Source: CAIVAT01 sp037133475 (GTDB lineage: Bacteria > Bacteroidota > Bacteroidia > Bacteroidales > FEN-979). Taken from it: 64,000 nt of DNA. This document shows positions 45,283-54,694 of the stretch, piece after piece. The notes under the pieces were generated by a model. It saw nothing but the letters and a program-made list of their open reading frames with translations, was not told the origin of the DNA and searched no databases. The translations under genes were made by a program, and so were the position numbers. Position 1 is the stretch's first letter; each line of letters starts with the position of its first letter. The stretch spans positions 62,001-126,000 of the forward strand of contig JBAXOB010000002.1 of assembly GCA_037133475.1 (NCBI GenBank), read 5' to 3'.

Positions 45283-47442
45283 ATGAAAAAGCTCTTTTAC
45301 CCCATCCTGCTCTCAATCCTCCTCCCCCTCGGAATCCTGGCACAATCAAGGATGCTTACCATCGACGAGGCCACTGGCATGAACCCGAAGCTGGGTCCAG
45401 CAAACCTCAGCCAGCTGCAATGGCTGCCAGCGACAAGCCAGTTTGTTTTCGTTGCAAAAAATTGTCTTGTAAGAGGATCGGCACAATCTCAGGTGCGCGA
45501 CACCATGGTGCGGTTGGCCGACATGAACCTTTTGCTGCAGATCAGCAAACAGGATACGCTCAGGCGGTTTCCTGCAGTTACCTTTACCACGGCCGATAAT
45601 TTCTATTTTACCACAGGAACCAGGTTATTTCTCTGTGAAATCATGAAAAACACGGTGAGCCTGGTCAATTCGTGGCCCGAGAAAGCCGAGAACCCCGACA
45701 TCGAAAAAAATACGCTGCGGATTGCCTACACCCGCGACAACAACCTCTTTTTTGCCGCCAACGGGAAGGAGACGGCCATTTCAGCCGAAAAGAATCCAGG
45801 TATCTTATATGGCTCAAACAGGGTTCACCGCAACGAATTCGGGATCGAAAAAGGCACTTTCTGGTCGCCAAACGGCAACAGCCTTGCCTTTTACAGGATG
45901 GATGAAACCATGGTGGCCGACTATCCCCTGGTCGATATCACCCCCCGGATTGCAACGGTAAACCCGACGAAATACCCGATGGCCGGGATGACCAGTCATA
46001 AGGTAACGGTAGGCGTTTATTCAGTGAAACAGGGCGCCACCATCTATCTCCAGACCGATTCGTCGGGAATTGCCATTCCTGAGCATCGCACCGAATACCT
46101 GACCAACATCACCTGGAGCCCTGATGAAAAATATATCTTTATTGCCGGTCTTAACCGTGATCAGAACTTCATGCAATTGAACAAATTTGATGCACAAACC
46201 GGCCGCTTTATAAAAACTCTTTTTGAAGAAAAAAGCGAAGCCTACGTCGAACCCCTGCACGGCCCGGTATTCCTGAAATCAGATCCAACCAGGTTTATCT
46301 GGGAAAGCCGCCGCGACGGGTTCAACCACCTCTACCTGTATGATACCCAGGGCAACCTTGTAAAACAACTTACGAATGGCCCCTGGGAAATCACGCAGTT
46401 CCTGAAAACAGACCAGGACGGCACCTCGGCATTTTTCATGTGCAACAAGGACAACCCCATCGATAACCAGCTTTACAGCGTAGCGTTGAAGAAAGGCAAA
46501 ATGACGCCGGTGACCACCGTAAACGGCACCCATACCGCAAAGGTGTCCGACGACGGGCACTTTATCCTTGACAGTTACAGCAATCCCGCTGTTGCCCGGC
46601 AGATCGAGCTGCTGGATGAAAACGGGCAATCGCTGCAGGTGCTGCTGGCCAATGAGAATCCCTTAAAGGATTATAAACTTGGCACTACTTCGCTGTTCTC
46701 CCTTAAAAATGAAGACAATACGGATTTATACTGCCGGATGATCAAACCTGTTGACTTTACCCCGGAAAAGAAATACCCGGTGATCATTTACGTATACGGA
46801 GGTCCTCATTCCCAGCTGGTTACCGATTCGTGGCTGGGTGGCGGCGGGCTTTTCCTGAATTACCTTGCCAGCCTTGGCTACGTTGTGTTCACCCTCGATA
46901 ACCGGGGAACCTCGAACCGCGGGCTGGAATTCGAACAGGCTGTTTTCCGTAACCTCGGAAATAAAGAGGTAAGCGATCAGATGGCCGGGGTCAGGTACCT
47001 GAAATCACTTCCTTTCGTCGATTCCACGCGTATCGGCATCAACGGGTGGAGCTATGGCGGATTCATGACCCTTTCGATGTTCTTAAAATCGCCGGGCACC
47101 TTTAAGGTGGCTGTCTGCGGCGGCCCGGTAACCGACTGGAAATATTATGAAGTGATGTATGGTGAACGTTACATGGATACGCCCGAAAGCAACCCGGAGG
47201 GATATAAAAACGCCTGCCTGCTCAATTATGTCAAGAACCTTAAGGGGAAACTGCTGATCATCCATGACGACCAGGATAACACCGTGGTTCCCCAAAACTC
47301 GCTCACCTTCCTGAAAAAGTGCGTCGATGAAGGCAAACCTGTCGACTTTTTCTTCTATCCCGGACATGAACACAATGTCAGGGGAAAAGACCGGGTACAC
47401 CTGAATCAGAAGATGGTGCAATACTTTTTGGATTACCTTTAA
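45283..47442 (+). CDS. Dipeptidyl peptidase IV (S9 family)
   Basis: A 719-residue exported peptidase with a signal peptide (1-20, ending GILAQ). The N-terminal 470 residues are the beta-propeller domain (DPPIV_N type), the rest an alpha/beta hydrolase. The catalytic triad is S590 (NGWSYGGF), D665 (HDDQDNTV) and H697 (GHEHNVRG). Family members remove dipeptides after Pro or Ala. A short repeated ATTCATT stretch lies before the start. A tandem-repeat array begins directly after the stop codon. Confidence 0.93.
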   Translation: MKKLFYPILLSILLPLGILAQSRMLTIDEATGMNPKLGPANLSQLQWLPATSQFVFVAKNCLVRGSAQSQVRDTMVRLADMNLLLQISKQDTLRRFPAVTFTTADNFYFTTGTRLFLCEIMKNTVSLVNSWPEKAENPDIEKNTLRIAYTRDNNLFFAANGKETAISAEKNPGILYGSNRVHRNEFGIEKGTFWSPNGNSLAFYRMDETMVADYPLVDITPRIATVNPTKYPMAGMTSHKVTVGVYSVKQGATIYLQTDSSGIAIPEHRTEYLTNITWSPDEKYIFIAGLNRDQNFMQLNKFDAQTGRFIKTLFEEKSEAYVEPLHGPVFLKSDPTRFIWESRRDGFNHLYLYDTQGNLVKQLTNGPWEITQFLKTDQDGTSAFFMCNKDNPIDNQLYSVALKKGKMTPVTTVNGTHTAKVSDDGHFILDSYSNPAVARQIELLDENGQSLQVLLANENPLKDYKLGTTSLFSLKNEDNTDLYCRMIKPVDFTPEKKYPVIIYVYGGPHSQLVTDSWLGGGGLFLNYLASLGYVVFTLDNRGTSNRGLEFEQAVFRNLGNKEVSDQMAGVRYLKSLPFVDSTRIGINGWSYGGFMTLSMFLKSPGTFKVAVCGGPVTDWKYYEVMYGERYMDTPESNPEGYKNACLLNYVKNLKGKLLIIHDDQDNTVVPQNSLTFLKKCVDEGKPVDFFFYPGHEHNVRGKDRVHLNQKMVQYFLDYL

Positions 47443-47451
47443 ATGAAAACA

Positions 47452-47660
47452 ATGCAGGAATGCAGGAATGCGGGAATGCAGGAATGCAGGAATGCGGGAA
47501 TGCGGGAATGTGGGAATGCGGGAATGCGGGAATGCATAAAATGCATACAATGCAGACAATGCATACAATGCAGAAATGCAGACAATGCATACAATGCAGA
47601 AATGCAGAAATGCAGAAATGCAGGAATGCAGGAATGCAGGAAGGCAGGAAGGCAGGAATG
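47452..47660. repeat. Octamer/nonamer tandem array with AATGCAGG core
   Basis: It begins 9 bp after the S9 peptidase stop. Ten 8-bp units (ATGCAGGA or ATGCGGGA, one ATGTGGGA) come first, followed by mixed 8- and 9-bp units with ATGCATACA, ATGCAGACA and ATGCAGAA, ending in AGGCAGGA. The rest of the gap up to 47967 holds the element 47780-47802 and the -7 box; no gene is seen. Confidence 0.9.
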
Positions 47661-47779
47661 GTTAGATTGCTGTTAGGGACATCTATTCACTAGCGTCTAA
47701 GGGTCAGGCGGCATGCCCGGAAAAATCATGCTATAGTATTGATTTCTAGTTAATTCTATTTTCGTCGACGATTTTCGTG

Positions 47780-47802
47780 CGTTCGTCGGGTTTTACCATC
47801 CG
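47780..47802 (+). promoter_or_regulatory. Upstream element shared with the gene at 57396-57755
   Basis: CGTTCGTCGGGTTT followed by TAC and CATCCG. The same 14-mer plus CATCCG (without the three extra bases) lies upstream of the paralogue at 57831-57850 on the other strand. Here it ends 38 bp before the -7 box, the usual place of an activator site. Confidence 0.6.
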
Positions 47803-47840
47803 CTTGTCGATTATTTTAAACTTAGTCTAAATAAAGGCTG

Positions 47841-47848
47841 TATCTTTG
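47841..47848 (+). promoter_or_regulatory. -7 box of the APVTP repeat gene
   Basis: TATCTTTG matches TAnnTTTG. No TTG at the -33 position, as expected for an activator-dependent promoter. The leader to the ATG at 47968 is about 110 nt. Confidence 0.6.
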
Positions 47849-47967
47849 CATTCAATAAATTAATAATCAACGCTTTGTTAAATAATTGTTAAATGATTCC
47901 CCGGGTGTAACGTTTAAAATGATCAAACGTCTTATCACCATAAAGCAAATTTATCACCCGGAAAAAA

Positions 47968-48393
47968 ATGAAAAATACCCACAAAATGAAAACAATGAAA
48001 ACTATATATGTACTTGCCGCTTTTCTCGGATTGCCATTCAGCACAATTTACGCAGCAGGATCTTTAACCGAAGCCCCGGCTTCGTTAAACAGCAACACCA
48101 GTTATACAGCCTCCCTGACACTTGCACCGGTCACCCCGGCAGAGGCAACCTTTGAAGAATTGATCCTCCCGAATGGCAGCATGCCGGGATTAACCGGTTT
48201 AATCCCGGGAACCCCGTCAGAGGCCGATTTTAACGACGAAGCCCCTGCCGCGGCAGTAAGTGCGGCGGTGCTTGCCCCGGTTACGCCTAAGGAGGCCGAC
48301 TTTGAAGAGGTGAAGGATGATAACGGCTGCATCTCTGCAATAGAGTTGGCGCCCGTTACCCCCGCCTGTGCCGAATTCGAAGAGCAACTTTAA
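47968..48393 (+). CDS. Small exported protein with four APVTPxEAxFEE repeats
   Basis: A 141-residue protein I do not recognise. A signal peptide (about 1-30, core VLAAFLGLPF) precedes four copies of a 13-residue motif at residues 52-64, 78-90, 102-114 and 127-139: LAPVTPAEATFEE, LIPGTPSEADFND, LAPVTPKEADFEE and LAPVTPACAEFEE. The period is 24-26 residues, with variable linkers. Two single cysteines (C121, C134) are in the last quarter. It is acidic and likely extended. The paralogue at 57396-57755 has the same plan. Starts at 47986 or 47995 are also possible. Confidence 0.8.
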   Translation: MKNTHKMKTMKTIYVLAAFLGLPFSTIYAAGSLTEAPASLNSNTSYTASLTLAPVTPAEATFEELILPNGSMPGLTGLIPGTPSEADFNDEAPAAAVSAAVLAPVTPKEADFEEVKDDNGCISAIELAPVTPACAEFEEQL

Positions 48394-48428
48394 CCCGATA
48401 TATTTTCCTAACCTGTTTCTGTAAATGG

Positions 48429-48455
48429 AAAGAGGCCGGTATTTCGGCCTCTTTT
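48429..48455. terminator. Bidirectional terminator
   Basis: Stem AAAGAGGCCG (48429-48438) with CGGCCTCTTT (48445-48454), loop of 6 nt, followed by T. It lies between the convergent repeat gene and the SRPBCC gene. Confidence 0.85.
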
Positions 48456-48485
48456 GTCGTTTACAATGGTGTTTGGCTTAATGTG

Positions 48486-48866
48486 CTATTCATTATAGAA
48501 TTCACGAAGGGCACCAAAGTAACTTGAATTCCATCCATCCACGAAATCGTCGTATTCCTCGTCGGGAATATTGGTATGGTATAATTCAACAGAGGTGCCG
48601 GTTCCCTTTTCATGCAGCAGGATCTTCATGATCGATTCCTCCTCCTGTTCGCCAAAATACCATTGCTGGACAATGGACTTGTCTTTCTCAAAAGAGATAT
48701 TTCTCCCGACAATACTGCCATCCCAAAGAGAAAACTCCGAATCCGGCTCTGTTGACATTTCTGCAGGTTCGCCGGTCCAGAGCTGCAAGGTTACCGGGTT
48801 GGTTAGTGCGTTGAATACATCTTCCGGAGGTGCCGGGAGATAATAGTATTTTTTAAATTCTTTCAT
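48486..48866 (-). CDS. SRPBCC/AHSA1-like domain protein
   Basis: A 126-residue START-like (SRPBCC) protein. MKEFKKYYYLPAPPEDVFNA and LTNPVTLQLWTGEPAEM are typical of the AHSA1/Hsp90-activator-like group, and the C-terminal helix ends WNSSYFGALREFYNE. The frame is open to 49013, but the MKEF start at 48866 fits the family. It is soluble and probably binds a hydrophobic ligand or a partner protein. No neighbour suggests its role. Confidence 0.85.
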   Translation of the reverse strand: MKEFKKYYYLPAPPEDVFNALTNPVTLQLWTGEPAEMSTEPDSEFSLWDGSIVGRNISFEKDKSIVQQWYFGEQEEESIMKILLHEKGTGTSVELYHTNIPDEEYDDFVDGWNSSYFGALREFYNE

Positions 48867-49110
48867 AGCGCTGTTTATAATGTTAATAGTCATGGTTGAC
48901 AGATCAGGAATCTCCCTTTCCGCATCCTCTGCTCCGGTTCCAAAAAAGGGATAAATCCGCCATAAAGATAATGGATTTTCCGTCAACCCTGATACCGGAA
49001 AAATTGCCGGCAAAGGGAGGTCGGCATTTTACTTACGGAAGCCGGATGCGGGAACAGGCAAAGAGGCTTACCCTTCGTGAAGCGCCCTCCAAATGATTTA
49101 TAATCCGGCC
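48867..49110. other. Intergenic region, no gene seen
   Basis: The divergent gap between the SRPBCC gene and the second RND operon. Short frames exist on both strands without family features. I see no repeat or strong hairpin before the promoter at 49111. Confidence 0.5.
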
Positions 49111-49138
49111 TTGCAAGAAGTAATTCTTCCTATCTTTG
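49111..49138 (+). promoter_or_regulatory. Promoter of the second RND operon
   Basis: TTG (49111-49113), 17 bp, TATCTTTG (49131-49138): the best promoter match in the window. The leader is about 90 nt. Confidence 0.8.
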
Positions 49139-49234
49139 CAATCGAATAATATCTTCATTTCAGTTTCCGCAACAACAAACTGAAATACCCGCAATCCGGC
49201 CAATATCCAACGCTAAAACATGTTCCACGGGGTT

Positions 49235-50281
49235 ATGAAAACCAATCTATTTCACCTCATTTTCGCGGCAGTAATTTTTTTTGCTATCAGTTCCTGTACG
49301 GGAACCAAAAAGAAAATTGATGGCAAAGATGCCAATGCCACCGTATCCTTCATTGAGGGATATGTCGTCAAACCTTCCGTAATTGATGAAACGATCCTGA
49401 TCTCAGGCACATTGAGGGCTTTCGAGGAGACCGTTCTGATGCCCGAAGTTTCGGGCCGGGTGGTAGGATTAAACCTCCCGGAGGGACAATTTGTTAAAAA
49501 AGGGACCCTGCTGGTTAAAATTTTTGACGGGGAGCTGCAATCGCAGCTGAAAAAGGCGCAAACCCAGCTCGAGATTGCCGGGCAGACCCTCTCCCGGCAA
49601 ACGGAACTGCTGAAGGTTGACGGTATCAGCCAGCAGGAATATGACCAGACCCGCCTGCAGGTGAATTCTATTAAAGACGATATTGAGCTGCTGAAGGTTC
49701 AGATCAGCAAAACTGAAATCCTGGCGCCCTACGATGGGGTAATCGGGTTGAGGAATCTCAGTCCCGGCGCCCAGATCACGCCGGCCACCGCGGTTGCCAC
49801 CATCCGCGAAAGCGACAAGCTGAAGCTTGATTTCGCCGTACCGGGCAAATACAGCCAGATGATCCACCCGGGCACAAAAGTGAAATTTTCGGTGGAAGGC
49901 GATGATAAGAAATTCGATGCGCAGGTCCTGGCCACCGAAGAGGGAATAGAACTCAACACCCGTAACCTGAAAGCCAGGGCCGTTGTTGACACGCACGGCC
50001 CCTCCCTGGTGCCGGGCGCTTACGCCAACGTGGAGCTGCGGCTGAACGAAGATCACCACGCCCTGATGATCCCCACCCAGTCGATCATCCTGCAGGAAAG
50101 AAACAAGCAGGTGATCCTCTGCAAAAATGGGAAAGCGGTCTTTACCAAAATCAAAACCGGTATCCGGAAAGCCTCCGATATCATGGTTACAGAAGGACTC
50201 AATGAGGGCGATACCATTGTAACCACAGGCGTTCTCTTCATCAAAAACGGGATCGATCTCAAATTCGCCAAAGTCAAATAA
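49235..50281 (+). CDS. RND efflux periplasmic adaptor (membrane fusion lipoprotein)
   Basis: A 348-residue adaptor with a lipobox (FFAISSC) after a hydrophobic segment. An ATG at 49220 would add five residues; MKTNLFHLIF fits a signal peptide better. The lipoyl half-motifs EVSGRVVGLNLPEGQFV and ILAPYDGVIGLRN flank a helical hairpin (about 100-150), and barrel and membrane-proximal domains follow. The permease gene starts 8 bp downstream. The three genes 49235-54682 form a complete tripartite pump operon without a regulator gene. Substrate unknown. Confidence 0.93.
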   Translation: MKTNLFHLIFAAVIFFAISSCTGTKKKIDGKDANATVSFIEGYVVKPSVIDETILISGTLRAFEETVLMPEVSGRVVGLNLPEGQFVKKGTLLVKIFDGELQSQLKKAQTQLEIAGQTLSRQTELLKVDGISQQEYDQTRLQVNSIKDDIELLKVQISKTEILAPYDGVIGLRNLSPGAQITPATAVATIRESDKLKLDFAVPGKYSQMIHPGTKVKFSVEGDDKKFDAQVLATEEGIELNTRNLKARAVVDTHGPSLVPGAYANVELRLNEDHHALMIPTQSIILQERNKQVILCKNGKAVFTKIKTGIRKASDIMVTEGLNEGDTIVTTGVLFIKNGIDLKFAKVK

Positions 50282-50289
50282 ATAAAGCC

Positions 50290-53200
50290 ATGACTATTTC
50301 CGATTTTGCAATCAAACGTCCGGTGGCGTCGATCGTCATGAGCCTGATCATCGTGCTTTTTGGGGTGGTAGGATTTTCCTTCCTGGGCGTTCGCCTTTAC
50401 CCGGCAATCGACCCTCCTGTCATCACGGTGCAGACAACCTACACGGGTGCCAATGCCGATATCGTGGAGTCGCAGATTACCGAACCTCTCGAGAAGGCTA
50501 TCAACGGGATAGAGGGTGTACGTTCCATCTCATCCTCCTCCTCCACGGGAAGCAGTAATATTACGGTAGAATTCAATGTCGGCGCCGACCTTGAAAAGGC
50601 AGCCAACGATGTTCGTGACAAAACCAGCCAGGCCAGCCGCCTGCTGCCCCAGGATATCGACGCACCTCCCGTTGTGACCAAAGCCGACGCCAACAGCGAC
50701 CCCAATATCACGCTATCGGTGCAGAGTACCACCATGAGCGCAACCGAACTCAGCGAATATGCCGAGAATGTACTGCAGGAGAAACTGCAGACCATCCCCG
50801 GTGTCAGCGCCGTAGGACTTTATGGTCAGAAACGGCCCTCCATGCGGCTTTGGCTGAATCCTAAAAAAATGGCTGCCTTTAACCTTACGGCCGAAGATGT
50901 CAATGTTGCGCTGCAGCGCGAAAATGTTGAACTCCCGGGAGGCAAGGTCAGGGGAAAATCAACCGAACTTATCGTGAAGACCTTTGGCAGGCTCACCACG
51001 GAGGAGGATTTCAACAACATGATCATCCGCCAGTCGAACGACCAGGTGATCCGCCTGATGGATATCGGCGAGGCTGTGCTGGGACCCGAAAACGAGGAAA
51101 CCAGCGTGAAGCTGAACGGCGCCGACGGGATTTCCCTGGCCCTGATACCGCTTCCCGGGGCCAACGACATTGCCATTGCCGACGAATTTTACAAGCGGTT
51201 TGCCGAGATTCAGAAAACCATGCCTCCCGGGTTGAAGATCTATATCGGATACGACAAGACAAAGTTTGTACGCCAGTCGGTGACCGATGTTGCCGAAACC
51301 CTTGCCCTTGCCGTCTCACTCGTGGTTCTGATCGTATTCCTGTTTTTCCGCAATACCGTCATTGCCCTGCGGCCCCTTATCGACATCCCCGTTTCCCTGA
51401 TCGGTTCCTTCTTTATCATGTATATCTCCGGTTTCTCGGTAAATGTGCTTACCCTCCTGGCCATTGTGCTGGCTACCGGCCTGGTCGTTGACGACGGGAT
51501 CGTGGTGACGGAGAACATCTATAAAAAAATCGAGGAGGGGATGGACAAATACCGGGCAGCCTTTGCCGGGACAAGGGAGATCCTGTTCGCCGTCATTTCG
51601 ACTTCGCTGACCCTCGCGGTGGTCTTTATCCCGGTAATCTTCCTGCAGGGCTTCACCGGCAGGCTTTTCCGCGAATTCGGCATCGTGCTCGCCGGGGCCG
51701 TGCTGATTTCAGCCTTTGTCTCCCTGACCCTGACCCCTGTTCTGAATGTGAAGATGGGCCGTGCCGACATCAAATCCCTGAAGTTCTACCAGATGACCGA
51801 GCCCTTTTTCGTCGGGCTCGACAAGGGATACCGCCGATGGCTCAGCGCATTTATCAGACGCCGCTGGATTGCGCCGGCCATTATCGTAAGCTGCCTGGTC
51901 GTCATGGTGATTCTTTTCAAAGTCTTAAAGTCAGAACTGGCCCCGCTGGAGGATCACAGCATCATCCGGACATCGATCACGGCGCCTGAAGGAACCGATT
52001 TCGACAATATGGTAACCCTGGTCAATCGCATTGGCGATGAAATAAGAGACAGCTTTCCTGAAGCCAGGCTGGTTTTTGCGCGTGCCGGTTCCGGATTCGG
52101 CGGCAATACTGCCACCAATACCGGCGGGATCAACATTTTCCTGAAAGAACCCAACGAACGCAAGGCCACCCAGCAACAGGTTTACGACAGGTTGGTCAAA
52201 CTCTATAAAAAATACCCGGAAGCACGTATCATTCCCAACCAGGAGCAGACCATCTCCACCTCTCTCTCGGCAGGATCGCAGCTGCCGGTCCAGTTTGTGA
52301 TCCAGAATCTTGAATTCAGCAAGTTGCAGCAGGCTGTTCCCCGGTTCCTGGAGGAGGCGCGAAAAGATCCTGCCTTCGGAAATGTCGATGTGAACCTTAA
52401 ATTCAACAAGCCGGAGATCAACATCCTGGTCGACAGGATGAAGGCCACCGACATGGGGGTCAATGCCATCGATATCGCGAACACCCTGCAGTTTGCCCTG
52501 AGCGGCAAAAGATACGGTTATTTCCTGCGGAATCAGAAACAGTACTTTGTCATAGGCCAGTTCGACCGCGAAAACCGCAACAAACCCTCCGATATTGCCT
52601 CCATGTACGTCAGGAGCAATACCGGCGAACTGGTCCAGCTCGACAACCTGGTAAAGATGGCTGAAAGCAGCGAACCCCCTACCCTGTACCATTTCAACCG
52701 TTTCAAATCGGCAACCATTTCGGCATCGCTTGCAAAGGGGAAAACCCTGGGAGAGGGAATAACCGCCATGAACCGGATCTCCAAGGGGGTGCTTGACGAC
52801 ACCTTCCACACCGACCTGCTGGGGCCCTCCCGCGACTTTGTTGAAAGCGGCTCCAACACCTCTTTCGCTTTGCTGCTGGCCCTGTTGCTTATCTACCTGA
52901 TCCTTGCCGCGCAGTTCGAAAGTTTTGTCGATCCCTTTATCATCATGTTTACGGTCCCGCTGGCTATTACAGGGGCCTTGCTTTCGCTCTTTATCTTCGG
53001 AAGCACCCTCAACATCTTTTCTGAGATCGGGATAATCATGCTCATCGGACTGGTGACCAAGAACGGCATCCTGATCGTGGAATTCGCCAACCAGAAACGC
53101 CGCCTGGGCATTCCGAAGACAGAGGCAGCCTTCGAGGCGGCGGCTGCCCGCCTGCGGCCTATCCTGATGACCTCCCTGGCAACCATGTTCGGCGCACTGC

Positions 53201-53373
53201 CCATCGCACTTGCACTGGGCGCAGGCGCGCAGAGCCGCACGCCGCTCGGCATCGTCGTGGTTGGCGGATTGCTCTTCTCGCTGATCCTTACCCTTTTCGT
53301 TATTCCGGTCATGTACATCATGATGGCAGGCAATAAAGAGGCGGTTCCTGATTATTCGCAACATGATGAATAA
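50290..53373 (+). CDS. RND efflux permease (AcrB-like, HAE1 type)
   Basis: A 1027-residue permease of usual AcrB length. It starts MTISDFAIKRPVASIVMSLI as most HAE1 members do. The helix 4 region is LAIVLATGLVVDDGIVVTEN with the paired Asp of the proton relay, and the second half contains FSEIGIIMLIGLVTKNGILI. Unlike the permease at 11226-14606 it has no added central segment. The TolC gene follows with a start near or overlapping the stop, so the set is coupled. Drugs, bile salts or lipids are typical family substrates; this one is not identified. Confidence 0.95.
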   Translation: MTISDFAIKRPVASIVMSLIIVLFGVVGFSFLGVRLYPAIDPPVITVQTTYTGANADIVESQITEPLEKAINGIEGVRSISSSSSTGSSNITVEFNVGADLEKAANDVRDKTSQASRLLPQDIDAPPVVTKADANSDPNITLSVQSTTMSATELSEYAENVLQEKLQTIPGVSAVGLYGQKRPSMRLWLNPKKMAAFNLTAEDVNVALQRENVELPGGKVRGKSTELIVKTFGRLTTEEDFNNMIIRQSNDQVIRLMDIGEAVLGPENEETSVKLNGADGISLALIPLPGANDIAIADEFYKRFAEIQKTMPPGLKIYIGYDKTKFVRQSVTDVAETLALAVSLVVLIVFLFFRNTVIALRPLIDIPVSLIGSFFIMYISGFSVNVLTLLAIVLATGLVVDDGIVVTENIYKKIEEGMDKYRAAFAGTREILFAVISTSLTLAVVFIPVIFLQGFTGRLFREFGIVLAGAVLISAFVSLTLTPVLNVKMGRADIKSLKFYQMTEPFFVGLDKGYRRWLSAFIRRRWIAPAIIVSCLVVMVILFKVLKSELAPLEDHSIIRTSITAPEGTDFDNMVTLVNRIGDEIRDSFPEARLVFARAGSGFGGNTATNTGGINIFLKEPNERKATQQQVYDRLVKLYKKYPEARIIPNQEQTISTSLSAGSQLPVQFVIQNLEFSKLQQAVPRFLEEARKDPAFGNVDVNLKFNKPEINILVDRMKATDMGVNAIDIANTLQFALSGKRYGYFLRNQKQYFVIGQFDRENRNKPSDIASMYVRSNTGELVQLDNLVKMAESSEPPTLYHFNRFKSATISASLAKGKTLGEGITAMNRISKGVLDDTFHTDLLGPSRDFVESGSNTSFALLLALLLIYLILAAQFESFVDPFIIMFTVPLAITGALLSLFIFGSTLNIFSEIGIIMLIGLVTKNGILIVEFANQKRRLGIPKTEAAFEAAAARLRPILMTSLATMFGALPIALALGAGAQSRTPLGIVVVGGLLFSLILTLFVIPVMYIMMAGNKEAVPDYSQHDE

Positions 53374-53377
53374 ATCC

Positions 53378-54682
53378 ATGAAAACAAGAATTCTCTATTT
53401 CTTTGCATTCCTCCTGTGGTTCCAAAGTTCGTTTGCCCAGGATGCAAAATATCTTACCGTTGAAGAGGCGATCAGCATCGCCATGAAGAACAACTTCGAC
53501 CTCATGGTGGCCCGCAACACGGCCGACATTGCCCGCATCAACAACACAGCGGGCAATGCAGGCATGCTCCCGGGAGTGGCCCTCAATGGCACTGACAACT
53601 ACTCGCTGAACAATGTAAACCAGAAACTGTCGACAGGCACCGTCATCGAAAAGACAAATGGCTACTCCAACACATTCAATGCGGCCATGGCGTTGAACTG
53701 GACCCTGTTTGACGGGACCAAAATGTTTGTAACCCGGAAAAAACTCGGCGAGATCGAAAAACTCGGAGAAATACAGTTCCGCGACCTCGTCCAGCAATCG
53801 ATGTACAATGTCATCGTGGCCTACTTTAACGTGGTCAGCCAGAAACAGCAACTACAATCGATCAAGGAGGTAATGGCCTATAACGTGGAACGGGTCAAGA
53901 TCCTGCAGAAGAGCTTTGATGCTGGGTTGGGGCGCAAAACCGACCTGCTCCAGGCTAAAATTGACCTGAATGTCAACCGGGAACTGGAGATCAACCAGCA
54001 AACCGTCATCAAAACCAGCAAACACTCGCTGAACCAGCTTCTCAGCCGGGATCCCCAGACCCCCTTTGAAGTCGGCGACTCCATTCCCCTTGCCTATTCG
54101 CCCGATGCAAAAGATCTCCTGCAAAAACTGTACTCCCAGAACACCGGTGTGCTGGCATCCCAGAAACAGGCAGACATTGCCCATTTAAGTCTCGGTGAAA
54201 TTAAAACGCTCTACATGCCTCATCTGAACTTCAATGCGGCCTATAACTTCCTGAAAAATGACAATAACGCTTCAACGCTGTTGTCAAACCGTACCTATGG
54301 ACCCCAGGTAGGGGGTAGCCTGACTATCCCCATCTACCAGGCAGGCAATGTAGCAACCCAGGTAAAAACAGCCCGGCTGGCAGAAACCTCTGCACGGCTG
54401 GGCCTTGAAAGCATCAAGTTAAAGGTCAATACTGAACTGCAAAGCGCCCTGACCGATTTTGACGACCAGCAGCAACTGCTGAAGTTCGAAAAGGAAAACT
54501 ACCTGCTGGCGAAGGAAAACCTGAACATTTCTCTGGAACGTTTGCGCCTGGGCCAGACAACCGCCCTGGAGGTAAAACAGGCATCGGAAAGTTTTGGCAA
54601 CTGCCTGGGCAGGCTTGTCGCCTTCCAGTACAACCTGAAGGTCGCTGAAACCAGGCTGAAACAGCTTGTTGCCGGGTTATAA
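53378..54682 (+). CDS. TolC-family outer membrane efflux protein
   Basis: A 434-residue outer-membrane channel. I start at MKTRILYFFAFLLWFQSSFAQ (signal peptide); the ATG at 53363 would overlap the permease by 11 bp. YLTVEEAISIAMKNNFDLMV is the first typical helix, and two OEP repeats follow, with RLRLGQTTALEVKQASESF in the last. It completes the pump with the adaptor and permease upstream. The end is 12 bp from the stop of the convergent L-domain-like gene. Confidence 0.93.
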   Translation: MKTRILYFFAFLLWFQSSFAQDAKYLTVEEAISIAMKNNFDLMVARNTADIARINNTAGNAGMLPGVALNGTDNYSLNNVNQKLSTGTVIEKTNGYSNTFNAAMALNWTLFDGTKMFVTRKKLGEIEKLGEIQFRDLVQQSMYNVIVAYFNVVSQKQQLQSIKEVMAYNVERVKILQKSFDAGLGRKTDLLQAKIDLNVNRELEINQQTVIKTSKHSLNQLLSRDPQTPFEVGDSIPLAYSPDAKDLLQKLYSQNTGVLASQKQADIAHLSLGEIKTLYMPHLNFNAAYNFLKNDNNASTLLSNRTYGPQVGGSLTIPIYQAGNVATQVKTARLAETSARLGLESIKLKVNTELQSALTDFDDQQQLLKFEKENYLLAKENLNISLERLRLGQTTALEVKQASESFGNCLGRLVAFQYNLKVAETRLKQLVAGL

Positions 54683-54694
54683 CCATCGTAGCCG

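Noticed and set aside
47443..47693. Two overlapping 77-residue open frames rich in Cys, Met and Asn
   Set aside because: They are readings of the 8/9-bp tandem array in different frames; no start context or signal, and the repeat period explains the open frames.
51931..53379. 482-residue open frame on the minus strand opposite the second RND permease
   Set aside because: It is the antisense shadow of a well-supported permease gene; the translation has no domain and has the His/Gln/Asp-rich composition typical of a shadow frame.
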